The notes under the pieces: generated by a model
What the model was told of the DNA's origin: nothing
What the model saw: the letters and a program-made list of their open reading frames with translations, nothing else
Database searches by the model: none
Made by a program: the position numbers and the translations under genes
Part shown: in pieces, positions 51,052 to 59,643 of the stretch
Layout: the number at the start of each line of letters is the position of its first letter
How positions within the stretch are numbered: position 1 is the stretch's first letter
DNA from: Streptomyces sp. PTY087I2
Lineage (GTDB): Bacteria > Actinomycetota > Actinomycetes > Streptomycetales > Streptomycetaceae
Direction: 5' to 3'
DNA length: 64,000 nt
NCBI RefSeq assembly: GCF_001687325.1
Contig: NZ_LZRD01000021.1
Location: 1 to 64,000, forward strand

Positions 51052-52667
51052 GAGACCGCCGCGCCCCGCATGCCCGCCGACCGCCCCGCGCCCGCCGCGT
51101 GCTTCTCCCGCTGCTGGCCGCGGCCCTGCTGCTCCCGCTCGCCGCCTGTACGTCCGACCAGGGCACAGGGCAGGGTTCCGACGACGGGCGGGCGCGCACG
51201 GGGACGATCCGCGTGCTGGCCTCCAGCGAACTCAGCGATATGAAGCCCCTGTTGGAGAAGGCCCGGGAGGCGACCGGGATCACCGTGCGGCCCACCTGGT
51301 CGGGCACGCTGGACGCCGTCGAACGCCTGGCGTCCGGGGACGCGGACGGGTCGTTCGACGCGGTGTGGCTGTCGTCCAACGACTATCTGCGCCTCGACCC
51401 GGAGGCGGCCCGGCGGATCGCCTCCGAGACCCCGCTGATGGCGTCCCCGGTCGCCCTCGGCGTACGGCCCGCGACGGTGCGGCGGCTCGGCTGGGACGCC
51501 GAGGCGGTCAGCTGGGCGCAGGTCCACCGGGCGGTCGCGGCCGGGGACCTGACGTACGGGATGACCGACCCGAACCGCTCCAACTCCGGTTTCTCCGCGC
51601 TGATCTCCATCGCCTCCGGGCTCTCCGGCGCGCAGGCGGCGCTCACCGACGCCGATGTCCGCAGGGCCGGGCCGAAGCTGAAGGAGTTCTTCGCGGGGCA
51701 GCGGCTGACCTCCGGCTCCTCCGGCTGGCTGGCCGAGGCGTACGCGCGGCGCTCCACCGTGGACGCGCTGATCAACTACGAGTCGGTGCTGCTGTCGCTG
51801 AACCGGGACAGCGACGCCGGGCTGACCGTGATCCGCCCGCGCGACGGGGTGGTGACCGCCGACTACCCGCTGAGCGCGCTCACCGGCGCCACGCCGGAGG
51901 CCCGGGACGCCGTACGGACGCTGACCGAGCACTTCCGGTCAACCGCCGTGCAGCGGGAGATCACCGCGCTGACGCTGCGCCGCCCGGTCGTGGCCGCCGC
52001 GCGTCCCGCCGATCCGCTCGCGCCCGAGCAGCGTCGCGAACTGCCGTTCCCCGGTACGCGATCGGTGGCGGACGGGCTGCTGTCGTCGTACGAACACCGG
52101 CTGCGGCGCCCTTCGCGGACCGTGTACGTGCTGGACACCTCCGGGTCGATGAAGGGCGGGCGGCTCGCGCAGCTGAAATCCGCGCTGAACGGGCTGACCG
52201 GCGATTTCCGGGAGCGCGAACAGGTCACGCTGCTGCCGTTCGGATCCACCGTCAAACAGGTCCGCACGCACACCGTCGACCCTGCGGACCCGAAGGCGGG
52301 CCCGGCGGCGATCCGGGCGGACGCGGCCGCGCTGACCGCCGAGGGGGAGACCGCGATCTACTCGTCGCTCGCCGCCGCCTACGACCATCTGGGCCCCGAC
52401 ACCGAGTCCGCGTTCACCTCCATCGTGCTGATGACGGACGGCGAGAACACGGCGGGCCGGTCGGCGGCGGAGTTCGGGACGTTCTACCGGGCGCTGCCCG
52501 AGGCCAGGCGGGCCACCCCGGTGTTCCCGATCGTGTTCGGCGATTCCGACCGCTCGGAGCTGGAGGCGATCGCCGCACTGACCGGCGGCCGGCTCTTCGA
52601 CGGGACGAAGGAGGAGGGCCCGGGCTCGCTGGACGGTGCGTTCGAGGAGATCCGTGGCTACCAGTGA
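51048..52667 (+). CDS. Lipoprotein with binding-protein-like and von Willebrand A domains
   Basis: A 539-residue lipoprotein. A basic N-terminus and hydrophobic stretch end in the lipobox LPLAAC. Residues ~45-320 are periplasmic-binding-like (IRVLASSELSDMKPLLEKA, WLSSNDYLRLDPEAARRIAS, GMTDPNRSNSGFSALISIASG). Residues ~345-535 form a vWA domain with a complete MIDAS motif (VLDTSGSMKGGRLAQLK, then GETAIYSSL and LMTDGENTAG). It should therefore bind a divalent metal and a partner protein outside the cell. It overlaps telA by four bases and the following membrane-protein gene by 14, a tightly packed operon. Confidence 0.88.
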   Translation: MRDRRAPHARRPPRARRVLLPLLAAALLLPLAACTSDQGTGQGSDDGRARTGTIRVLASSELSDMKPLLEKAREATGITVRPTWSGTLDAVERLASGDADGSFDAVWLSSNDYLRLDPEAARRIASETPLMASPVALGVRPATVRRLGWDAEAVSWAQVHRAVAAGDLTYGMTDPNRSNSGFSALISIASGLSGAQAALTDADVRRAGPKLKEFFAGQRLTSGSSGWLAEAYARRSTVDALINYESVLLSLNRDSDAGLTVIRPRDGVVTADYPLSALTGATPEARDAVRTLTEHFRSTAVQREITALTLRRPVVAAARPADPLAPEQRRELPFPGTRSVADGLLSSYEHRLRRPSRTVYVLDTSGSMKGGRLAQLKSALNGLTGDFREREQVTLLPFGSTVKQVRTHTVDPADPKAGPAAIRADAAALTAEGETAIYSSLAAAYDHLGPDTESAFTSIVLMTDGENTAGRSAAEFGTFYRALPEARRATPVFPIVFGDSDRSELEAIAALTGGRLFDGTKEEGPGSLDGAFEEIRGYQ

Positions 52668-53463
52668 GGACGGGGCGGCGAAGAGAACACCGGCCGCCGG
52701 TGACGAGGCCCGGGCGAACGGGAGTTCGGTGACGGGCAGGGTCCTCGGCTATCTGGAGTCGGCCCGGAATCTGACCGGGAGCGCGGCGGCCCTCGGCGGG
52801 CTGCTCCTCACCTTCGCCGGGTTCGCGGGCGCGTACTGGCCGGTGGTGGTCGGCGGGCTGTACGGGGCGGGCGCACTGCTCGCCCCGCCGCGCCGACCGC
52901 CCGCCCCCGCGTTCGAGGAGCCGTCGTCCCGGCTGGACGAGCTGCGGGCCGACCTGGTGACCCTGCGGGCGTACCTGGAGCGGGTGGAGCTGCCGTCGAC
53001 CGCGGCGGAGCGGCTGGAGGCGCTGACCGGCCTGCTGGAGGGGCTGCTGGCACCGGGCTGGGTCTCGGAAGCGCTGGCGGAGGACCCGGAGGGCGTGCAC
53101 GTCGTGGCGCGGGCGGTGCGCCGGGACGTTCCGGAGTCGGTCGACGCGTATCTGCGGACGCGGTGGTGGACGCGGCTCGCCCCGGGCGGGCGGGCCCCGG
53201 AGGAGGAGCTGGAGCGGCAGGTGACGCTGCTGCACGGGGAGGCGCAGGCCCTGGTGGACGGGTTGCGGGAGGCGGAGGAGCTGCGCCAGCGGTCGCACAC
53301 GCGGTACCTGGAGGACCGGGGCTACGGCGCGGCACGCGCGGAGGAGCACCCAGGCTTCGGCGCGGCACGCGCGGAGGAGGACCGGGGCGGCTCCACGTAT
53401 CCGGCGGACCGGGGCGGCACAGGAGCGGCGCGGGCGGAGACGGGGCGGCCCCCGGAACCGTGA
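52654..53463 (+). CDS. Membrane protein with cytoplasmic helical tail, last gene of the TelA-vWA operon
   Basis: A 269-residue protein. GTG 52654 follows GAGGAGA inside the end of the preceding gene. One strong hydrophobic hairpin (AAALGGLLLTFAGFAGAYWPVVVGGLYGAGALL) is followed by a mostly helical charged domain (LDELRADLVTLRAYLERVELPSTAAERLEALTGLLEG...). The C-terminus contains repeats of GAARAEE/GAARAET separated by Gly/Pro/Arg-rich linkers. I do not recognise a family. Its close coupling suggests it works with TelA and the vWA lipoprotein at the membrane. Confidence 0.65.
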   Translation: MATSEDGAAKRTPAAGDEARANGSSVTGRVLGYLESARNLTGSAAALGGLLLTFAGFAGAYWPVVVGGLYGAGALLAPPRRPPAPAFEEPSSRLDELRADLVTLRAYLERVELPSTAAERLEALTGLLEGLLAPGWVSEALAEDPEGVHVVARAVRRDVPESVDAYLRTRWWTRLAPGGRAPEEELERQVTLLHGEAQALVDGLREAEELRQRSHTRYLEDRGYGAARAEEHPGFGAARAEEDRGGSTYPADRGGTGAARAETGRPPEP

Positions 53464-53480
53464 GGGGGTTCCGGGGGCCG
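53446..53480. terminator. Terminator overlapping the stop of the membrane-protein gene
   Basis: Perfect 14-bp arms (CGGCCCCCGGAACC, 53446-53459 and 53467-53480) with a 7-base loop that contains the stop codon. It would end the four-gene operon; the pckG gene is convergent from the other side, with its stop at 53635. Confidence 0.75.
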
Positions 53481-53634
53481 GGAGGGGTGTCCTTGGTCGG
53501 GAACAGGCCCTCCGGGGCTGTCGGCGACGACTGGCGCGACGACAGGCCCCGTACCGCGGCGGATCGTTCGGCCCCACAGGTCAGGGCGGATGTCCGACGG
53601 ACCCGGCCGCGGAGATTCGGTGGGCGTGCCGGGA

Positions 53635-55458
53635 TCAGCCCAGGCGCTCGACGAGCGCGTGGTACTCGTCCCACAGCTCCTTGGGCGTGTGGTCGCCGAA
53701 GGTGTTCAGGTGCTCGGGGACCAGGGAGGCCTCCTCGCGCCAGACCTTCTTGTCGACCGTGAGCAGGAAGTCGAGGTCGGCCTCGGAGAGGTCCAGGCCC
53801 TCGGTGTCCAGCGCACCCTTGGCCGGCAGGATGCCGATCGGGCTCTCGACGCCCTCGGCGGTGCCCTCCAGGCGCTCCACGATCCACTTCAGGACGCGGC
53901 TGTTCTCGCCGAAGCCGGGCCACACGAACTTGCCCGCGTCGTTCTTGCGGAACCAGTTCACGTAGTAGATCTTCGGCAGCTTGGCCTGGTCCTTGTCGGC
54001 GCCGACCTTGACCCAGTGGTTCATGTAGTCGCCCATGTTGTAGCCGCAGAACGGCAGCATGGCGAACGGGTCGCGGCGGAGCTCGCCGACCTTGCCCTCG
54101 GCGGCGGCGGTCTTCTCGGAGGCGACATTGGCGCCGAGGAAGACGCCGTGCTGCCAGTCGAAGGACTCGGTGACCAGCGGGACGGCGGAGGCGCGGCGGC
54201 CGCCGAAGAGGATCGCGGAGATCGGCACGCCCTTGGGGTCCTCCCACTCGGGCGCGATGATCGGGCACTGTCCGGCGGGGACGGTGAAGCGGGCGTTGGG
54301 GTGGGCGGCGGGCGTGCCGGACTCGGGGGTCCAGTCGTTGCCCTTCCAGTCGGTGAGGTGCGCGGGCGCCTCCTCGGTCATACCCTCCCACCACACGTCG
54401 CCGTCATCCGTCAGCGCCACGTTGGTGAAGACGGAGTTGCCCCACATGGTCTTCATGGCGTTGGCGTTGGTGTGCTCGCCGGTGCCGGGCGCGACGCCGA
54501 AGAAGCCGGCCTCGGGGTTGATGGCGTAGAGGCGGCCGTCCTCGCCGAACCGCATCCAGGCGATGTCGTCGCCGATGGTCTCCACGGTCCAGCCGGGGAT
54601 GGTCGGCTCCAGCATGGCCAGGTTCGTCTTCCCGCAGGCGGACGGGAAGGCAGCGGCCACGTACTTCGACTCACCACGCGGCGGCGTGAGCTTCAGGATG
54701 AGCATGTGCTCGGCGAGCCAGCCCTCGTCGCGGGCCATGACGGAGGCGATGCGCAGGGCGTAGCACTTCTTGCCGAGCAGGGCGTTGCCGCCGTAGCCGG
54801 AGCCGTACGACCAGATCTCGCGGTCCTCGGGGAAGTGCGAGATGTACTTGGTGGTGTTGCAGGGCCACGGGACGTCCTCCTGGCCCTCCTCCAGGGGTGC
54901 GCCCAGGGTGTGGACGGCCTTCACGAAGAAGCCGTCGGTGCCCAGCTCGTCCAGGACCGCCTGGCCCATGCGGGTCATGGTGCGCATGGCGACGGCGACG
55001 TACGCCGAGTCGGTGATCTCGACGCCGATGGCGGAGAGCGGGGAGCCGACGGGGCCCATGCAGAAGGGCACGACGTACATGGTGCGACCGCGCATGGAGC
55101 CGCGGAAGATGCCGTTCTCCCCGGTGAAGATCTCCCGCATCTCGGCGGGGTCCTTCCAGTGGTTGGTCGGACCCGCGTCCTTCTCCTCCTTGGAGCAGAT
55201 GAACGTACGGTCCTCGACGCGGGCGACGTCGCTCGGGTCGGACGCGGCGTAGTACGAGTTCGGCCGCTTGATCTCGTCCAGCTTGGTGAACGTGCCCTTG
55301 GCGACGAGCTCCCCGCACAGGCGCTCGTACTCGGCCTCGGAGCCGTCGCACCAGACCACCTGGTCCGGCTGGGTGATGGCTGCGATCTCGTCGACCCAGG
55401 AGATCAGCTCCTGGTGGTGGGTGGGGACAGTGAGGGGAGCCGCGATGTCGCGCGCCAC
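53635..55458 (-). CDS. pckG: Phosphoenolpyruvate carboxykinase (GTP)
   Basis: A 607-residue GTP-type PEPCK. GTG 55458 follows AAGGAG; the longer frame upstream is not needed. Hallmarks are the substrate-binding RGRTMYVVPFCMGP, the P-loop FPSACGKTNLAML, the metal-binding TIGDDIAWMRFG, AINPEAGFFGVAPGT and the C-terminal WFRKNDAGKFVWPGFGENSRVLKWI. It converts oxaloacetate and GTP to PEP and carbon dioxide in gluconeogenesis. It stands alone with a divergent PAQR-type gene upstream. Confidence 0.97.
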   Translation of the reverse strand: MARDIAAPLTVPTHHQELISWVDEIAAITQPDQVVWCDGSEAEYERLCGELVAKGTFTKLDEIKRPNSYYAASDPSDVARVEDRTFICSKEEKDAGPTNHWKDPAEMREIFTGENGIFRGSMRGRTMYVVPFCMGPVGSPLSAIGVEITDSAYVAVAMRTMTRMGQAVLDELGTDGFFVKAVHTLGAPLEEGQEDVPWPCNTTKYISHFPEDREIWSYGSGYGGNALLGKKCYALRIASVMARDEGWLAEHMLILKLTPPRGESKYVAAAFPSACGKTNLAMLEPTIPGWTVETIGDDIAWMRFGEDGRLYAINPEAGFFGVAPGTGEHTNANAMKTMWGNSVFTNVALTDDGDVWWEGMTEEAPAHLTDWKGNDWTPESGTPAAHPNARFTVPAGQCPIIAPEWEDPKGVPISAILFGGRRASAVPLVTESFDWQHGVFLGANVASEKTAAAEGKVGELRRDPFAMLPFCGYNMGDYMNHWVKVGADKDQAKLPKIYYVNWFRKNDAGKFVWPGFGENSRVLKWIVERLEGTAEGVESPIGILPAKGALDTEGLDLSEADLDFLLTVDKKVWREEASLVPEHLNTFGDHTPKELWDEYHALVERLG

Positions 55459-55647
55459 GATCGCTCCTTGAAGAGGGTGTGTGTTGTCAGGTGCCCCGTG
55501 GGGGCTGCGACCCGGATGCTTCGTACCCTTCGATCCCCTGGCGCTCATCCGGTGCCGACCGCACTCATTTGATCATCCGACCGTTTCGCCCATCTGTCCA
55601 GGGGGCCTCACACGTGAGCATTGCCACTCATGTGCGCCCCATAACCA

Positions 55648-55672
55648 CTACCTACGGTGGCGTAGGTAGCAT
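55648..55672 (+). promoter_or_regulatory. Palindromic operator over a leaderless promoter of hemolysin III gene
   Basis: Perfect 9-bp arms CTACCTACG (55648-55656) and CGTAGGTAG (55661-55669) around GTGG. The sequence resembles TetR-family operators found at fatty-acid or membrane-lipid genes (CCTACGnnnCGTAGG type). TAGCAT at 55667-55672, six bases before the ATG at 55679, is a leaderless -10 box, so a bound repressor would cover the promoter. Confidence 0.65.
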
Positions 55673-55678
55673 GCGGGC

Positions 55679-56371
55679 ATGACTGACGCAGCCGCCGACG
55701 CCACGACCCCGGCCCCTGTCGCACTCGACCCCACCCCCGTCAAACCGCGGATGCGCGGCTGGCTGCACGCCGGAATGTTCCCGGCGGTCCTGGTGGCCGG
55801 GATAACCCTGATCGCGCTGACCGACAGCACGACGGGCCGGATCGCCTGTGCCGTCTACGTCCTCAGCGCCTGCCTGCTGTTCGGCATCAGCGCGGTCTAC
55901 CACCGCGGCACCTGGGGGCCGCGCGGCGAGGCGGTGCTGCGCCGCCTGGACCACGCGAACATCTTCCTGATCATCGCGGGCACCTACACCCCGCTGACGC
56001 TGCTCCTGCTCCCCGAGTCGACGGCCCGCCCCCTGCTGTGGGCGGTCTGGGCGGCCGCGGTGGCGGGCATCGCGTTCCGGGTGTTCTGGGTCGGCGCGCC
56101 GCGCTGGCTCTACACCCCGTGCTACATCGCGATGGGCTGGGCGGCGGTGTTCTTCCTGCCGGACTTCATGCGGGCGGGCGGCATCGCGGTCCTGGTCCTG
56201 GTGATCGTGGGCGGGGTGCTCTACAGCGCGGGCGGCGTGATCTACGGCATGAAGAAGCCGAACCCGTCGCCGCGCTGGTTCGGCTTCCACGAGGTCTTCC
56301 ACTCGCTGACGCTGGCGGCGTTCATCGCGCACTATGTGGGCATCTCGCTGGTGGCGTACCAGCACGGATAG
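55679..56371 (+). CDS. Hemolysin III / PAQR-family membrane protein
   Basis: A 230-residue protein with seven hydrophobic helices. The PAQR metal-site residues are present: SAVYHRGTW in TM2, LDHANIF, and FHEVFHSLTLAAFIAHYVGI in TM7 with two His. Members are adiponectin-receptor-like integral membrane hydrolases, with hemolysin III as the bacterial name; lipid-linked ceramidase- or amidase-like activity is suspected for the group but unproven here. The palindrome at 55648-55669 directly in front implies control by a lipid-responsive repressor. Confidence 0.9.
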   Translation: MTDAAADATTPAPVALDPTPVKPRMRGWLHAGMFPAVLVAGITLIALTDSTTGRIACAVYVLSACLLFGISAVYHRGTWGPRGEAVLRRLDHANIFLIIAGTYTPLTLLLLPESTARPLLWAVWAAAVAGIAFRVFWVGAPRWLYTPCYIAMGWAAVFFLPDFMRAGGIAVLVLVIVGGVLYSAGGVIYGMKKPNPSPRWFGFHEVFHSLTLAAFIAHYVGISLVAYQHG

Positions 56372-56391
56372 ACGCTAACGGGGTTACGCAC

Positions 56392-56424
56392 GAGGGGCCG
56401 GCCGCACGAGACGACCGGCCCCTC
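56392..56424. terminator. Bidirectional terminator after hemolysin III
   Basis: Perfect 10-bp arms GAGGGGCCGG (56392-56401) and CCGGCCCCTC (56415-56424) with a 13-base loop, between the convergent hemolysin III and DUF255 genes. Confidence 0.65.
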
Positions 56425-56441
56425 ACCGCTGTCCGCGGGCG

Positions 56442-58463
56442 TCACCCGCCCAGCTTGGCCGCCAACTCCCCCGCATCCGTCGTCGGCGCGTCGCAGACGA
56501 AGTGGCGGCAGACGTACGCGGTCGGCGCGCCGCCCACCAGCGGCCGGTCCACCAGCAGCGAGAACTCGGCCCCGGCGCCCGGCCCCTCCCCGGCCGCGAC
56601 CACCGCGCCCGGGGCTCGCCCGAGCAGGGCCGTACGGTGCAGCTCACCGCCGACGGGTCCGGCCACGGCGACTTCGCGGGGCCCGTCGAGCAGCGCCTCG
56701 GCCACGGCGAGGCCCCAGCCGACGAACCGGGGGACGCGCGGCCCCAGCGCCTTCACCACACCGAGCGCGCCCTCGGCTGCGGTGCGATGGGCCTCGGACC
56801 CGGTGTAGGCGGCGTACGAGAGCAGCGCACCGGCGGCGGCGGTCCACCCGGACGGGGTGGCGCTGTCGGTCGGATCCTGGGGCCGCCGGATGAGCTGCTC
56901 GGCGTCATGGGCGGTGTCGTACAACTGTCCGCCCTCGCCCGTGAACTGCTCCAGGACGATGTCCAGCAGAAACCCGGCGAACTCCAGCCAGGCGCCCTCC
57001 CCGGTCACCGCCGCCAGCGCGAGGAAGCCCTCGGCGACATCGCCGTAGTCCTCCAGCACTCCGGCGTTGTCCCCGGCGCGCCCGTCCTTGGAGGTACGGG
57101 TCAGCCGGGCGACGTCGCCCAGATGCACCCGGACGAGCAGATCGGCGGCCTCGGTGGCCCGCTCCACGAGGTCGGGCCGGTCGAAGAAGGCGCCGGTCTC
57201 GGCAAGGGCGGCAATAGCAAGCCCGTTCCAGGCGGCGACGACCTTGTCGTCCCGCCCCGGGTGCGGCCGCTCGTCACGGGCGGCCAGCAGCCGCGCCCGT
57301 ACGCCGGCGACGCGGGCGGCATCGACGGGCCCCGCGTCCCCCGGCAGCCGGAGCACGGAGGCCCCTTCCTCGAAGGTCCCGTCCTCGGTCACCCCGAAAT
57401 AAGCTGCGGCGAAGGCGGCATCGTCCTCCCCGAGCACCTCACGCAACTGCGCGGGCGTCCACACGTAATAGGCGCCCTCGACATGCTTGCCGTCCGCGTC
57501 CTCGCTGTCGGCATCCAGCGCGGAGGCGAACCCGCCCTCGGCGGTCCGCAGTTCCCGCACCATGAAGTCGGCGGTCTCCAGAGCGATCCGCCGGGCCTCG
57601 TCGGACCCGGTGGTACGCCAGAGATGGGCGTAGACACGGCACAGCAGAGCGTTGTCGTACAGCATCTTCTCGAAGTGCGGCACGATCCACTCCCGGTCCA
57701 CGGAGTACCGCGCGAACCCGCCGCCGAGCTGGTCGTAGATCCCGCCGCGGGCCATCGCCGTACAGGTGTCGGCGGCCATCTGAAGGGCCCCTTCGGCCCC
57801 CGTACGGGCGTAATGCCGCAGCAGGAACTCGATGGCCATGGACGGCGGGAACTTGGGCGCACCCCCGAACCCGCCGTACTGCTCGTCGTACTCCCGGGTC
57901 AGCCCGAGCAGAGCCTGAGCGACCTCCGACTCCCCCGGCACCCCGTCCCCACCGTGAACCAGCGACCGCCCCGCAAGATCACCGACGATCCGCCCGGCAA
58001 CTTCGGCAACCTCGTCCCTGCGGTCGGCCCAGGCAGCGGTGACCCCTTCCAGAACCTGCTGAAAGGAGGGCGAGCCGTGCCGGGGCTCGGGCGGGAAGTA
58101 GGTCCCGAAGTAGAAGGGTTCGGCATCCGGCGTGAGAAACACGGTCATCGGCCACCCGCCGTGCCCGGTGGCGGCCTGAACGGCCTCCATGTACACGGCG
58201 TCGACGTCGGGCCGCTCCTCCCGGTCGACCTTCACGGGCACGAAGTGCGCGTTGAGGTAGGCGGCGATGTCGTCGTCCTCGAACGATTCGTGCGCCATGA
58301 CGTGGCACCAGTGGCAGCTGGCATACCCGACGCTGAGCAGCACGGGCACATCCCGCTTCCTGGCCTCCTCGAACGCCTCGGGCGACCAGGGCCACCAGTC
58401 GACGGGATTGTCGGCGTGCTGGAGGAGATACGGCGAGGTGGTCTGCGCAAGTCGGTTGGCCAT
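56442..58463 (-). CDS. DUF255/SSP411-type thioredoxin-domain protein (YyaL-like)
   Basis: A 673-residue protein. ATG 58463 follows GAGGAT. The N-terminal thioredoxin-like domain carries SVGYASCHWCHVMAHESFEDD (a CxxC in a thioredoxin-like fold), DREERPDVDAVYMEAVQAATGHGGWPMTVFLTPD and the conserved FGTYFPP. The remaining ~450 residues are an alpha/alpha toroid (six-hairpin) typical of this family. It is widespread and often called spermatogenesis-associated protein 20-like; the substrate is unknown. The gene stands alone. Confidence 0.9.
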   Translation of the reverse strand: MANRLAQTTSPYLLQHADNPVDWWPWSPEAFEEARKRDVPVLLSVGYASCHWCHVMAHESFEDDDIAAYLNAHFVPVKVDREERPDVDAVYMEAVQAATGHGGWPMTVFLTPDAEPFYFGTYFPPEPRHGSPSFQQVLEGVTAAWADRRDEVAEVAGRIVGDLAGRSLVHGGDGVPGESEVAQALLGLTREYDEQYGGFGGAPKFPPSMAIEFLLRHYARTGAEGALQMAADTCTAMARGGIYDQLGGGFARYSVDREWIVPHFEKMLYDNALLCRVYAHLWRTTGSDEARRIALETADFMVRELRTAEGGFASALDADSEDADGKHVEGAYYVWTPAQLREVLGEDDAAFAAAYFGVTEDGTFEEGASVLRLPGDAGPVDAARVAGVRARLLAARDERPHPGRDDKVVAAWNGLAIAALAETGAFFDRPDLVERATEAADLLVRVHLGDVARLTRTSKDGRAGDNAGVLEDYGDVAEGFLALAAVTGEGAWLEFAGFLLDIVLEQFTGEGGQLYDTAHDAEQLIRRPQDPTDSATPSGWTAAAGALLSYAAYTGSEAHRTAAEGALGVVKALGPRVPRFVGWGLAVAEALLDGPREVAVAGPVGGELHRTALLGRAPGAVVAAGEGPGAGAEFSLLVDRPLVGGAPTAYVCRHFVCDAPTTDAGELAAKLGG

Positions 58464-58621
58464 GCCCCAATCCTCGCGCACCGGTCCCCGCGACGAGGGT
58501 GCGCCACGGGGCGGGGCGGGAACGGGCAGGTGGGGCGGGTGGGCGCTGCCGGAGCCGAGCAGTCCGGCATCGGCGGACAATAGGCGACCCCAGCAGCACC
58601 AGCTCCTGGAGGAGGTACACC

Positions 58622-58894
58622 GTGACCACCGACAGGGTGGTGCCCGGCGAGGAATCGCCCGCGGCAGCGCGTGGTCGAGACTTCGCAGACGTCACTGGCC
58701 CGCGGCAGGCCGATCGCGTCATTGAAGGCCTCGCCACGGTCGTGCCCGCCCTGCCCGTCGTCCTCCCAGCAACACACCAGGCACGTCTCATTCGCCCCGC
58801 GTGTTTCCATGGTCAGGTAGCCGCGGCACGGGCAGGCATACGGCCACTCTCTGCCCCGAGCACGATGTTGGACCTCTGCGGGTTGGCGCCCTGA
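58622..58894 (+). CDS. Short open frame with strong ribosome site, doubtful
   Basis: GTG 58622 is preceded by GGAGGAGG at ideal spacing and opens a 90-codon frame (VTTDRVVPGEESPAAARGRD...). Beyond the first ~25 residues the sequence does not look like a conserved protein, and the opposite strand contains a cysteine-rich CPCC-like segment across the same bases. It may be the 5' end of a truncated gene. I would not assign a function. Confidence 0.25.
   Translation: MTTDRVVPGEESPAAARGRDFADVTGPRQADRVIEGLATVVPALPVVLPATHQARLIRPACFHGQVAAARAGIRPLSAPSTMLDLCGLAP
58690..58866 (-). pseudogene. Remnant of a CPCC-type cysteine-rich protein
   Basis: The minus strand reads WPYACPCRGYLTMETRGANE then TCLVCCWEDDGQGGHD, close to CPCC-domain proteins whose motif is CPCCGY...CPVCFWEDDGQ. 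The second Cys of CPCC is Arg here (TGC to CGC), and the usual downstream GGPNG...LSL...AR..N part is not recognisable. Neither end forms a convincing gene, so I treat it as a decayed copy. Confidence 0.35.
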
Positions 58895-59489
58895 TCGTCG
58901 CTGGTCACGCTGCCACAGGTAGCAGCATTCACCGAAGATCAGCACAGTCAGAGGTTGAACGCCACCATGAAATATGCACGGCACTCTTGTGCCAGGGTTG
59001 CGGAGGCGCTGCCACCACAGCCATCCGGCCCTTCGCGCTCCCACCGGCCGACCTGACCACCTGCATCGCAGAGGTCTCTCGGGTCGATCCCGCCTGCCGG
59101 GTGTTCCGGCTGTCGCCACCGAGCGGGAGTTCAAAGCCGCTCGTCGCGCGCTGTTCGGGGACGAGAACGCCCAGCATGTCGATCGGGGCGCTTGTCCTGG
59201 TGTCTGCCTGACCGTCGTCGAAGCTGTGCGCGGAGCGACGTACGCCGTCGGGTGCAGGCGGACGCCGTCGGGGACCAGGGCGCGCGGCCCGGTCGACACG
59301 ACGGTTATCGGCCAGCCCGAAAGCCGCCGATGTGACCGACAACCGTACGGGCGCGTTCACCCCGCCGCATCAGGGCCGTCGTGGGCTCGGCACCGGAGAC
59401 CGAGATCCACCAGCAGTTGCGCGCAGATCGCCACCTGATGAAATAACCCACCTACACGTTCACGGGAATTAATTTCGGCCAATCCCCGA
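58895..59489. other. Degenerate intergenic region left of the RiPP-like cluster
   Basis: About 600 bp with no intact gene that I can support. Fragments on the plus strand (for example EREFKAARRALFGDENAQHV near 59120-59180 and GSAPETEIHQQLRADRHLMK ending at 59443) look like pieces of real proteins out of frame with each other, suggesting decay or a past recombination boundary. The region turns AT-rich after 59440. Confidence 0.4.
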
Positions 59490-59508
59490 TGGCATGTTTA
59501 CGATGCCA
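59490..59508. promoter_or_regulatory. Inverted repeat upstream of the RiPP-like operon
   Basis: TGGCAT (59490-59495) and ATGCCA (59503-59508) form a 6-bp dyad around GTTTACG in AT-rich sequence about 70 bp upstream of the likely -35 box. It could bind a regulator; no regulator gene is in the window to pair it with. Confidence 0.35.
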
Positions 59509-59574
59509 CCCAGAATCACTCAGTCCACATAAATGGCGATCCTGTAAAGTGATCCAGCTCACAAAGTTGAGGGA

Positions 59575-59604
59575 TTGACCCGGCCATTTCTGTGACCCTA
59601 TGTT
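59575..59604 (+). promoter_or_regulatory. Likely housekeeping-type promoter of the RiPP-like operon
   Basis: TTGACC (59575-59580), an 18-base spacer, and TATGTT (59599-59604) fit a sigma-HrdB promoter. It is followed about 20 bases later by GGAGGGAGG and the 21-codon gene. The position and AT-rich setting make it the best promoter candidate. Confidence 0.5.
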
Positions 59605-59643
59605 GATTTGCGTTCACTAATTCACGGAGGGAGGTGTTTACAA

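Noticed and set aside
53590..55572. A 660-codon plus-strand frame opposite pckG
   Set aside because: It is an antisense shadow: Val/Gly/His-rich with no start signal or domain, whereas pckG has all family motifs.
58974..59438. Possible 154-codon plus-strand gene
   Set aside because: Only short pieces look like protein and they change frame; there is no ribosome site or coherent domain.
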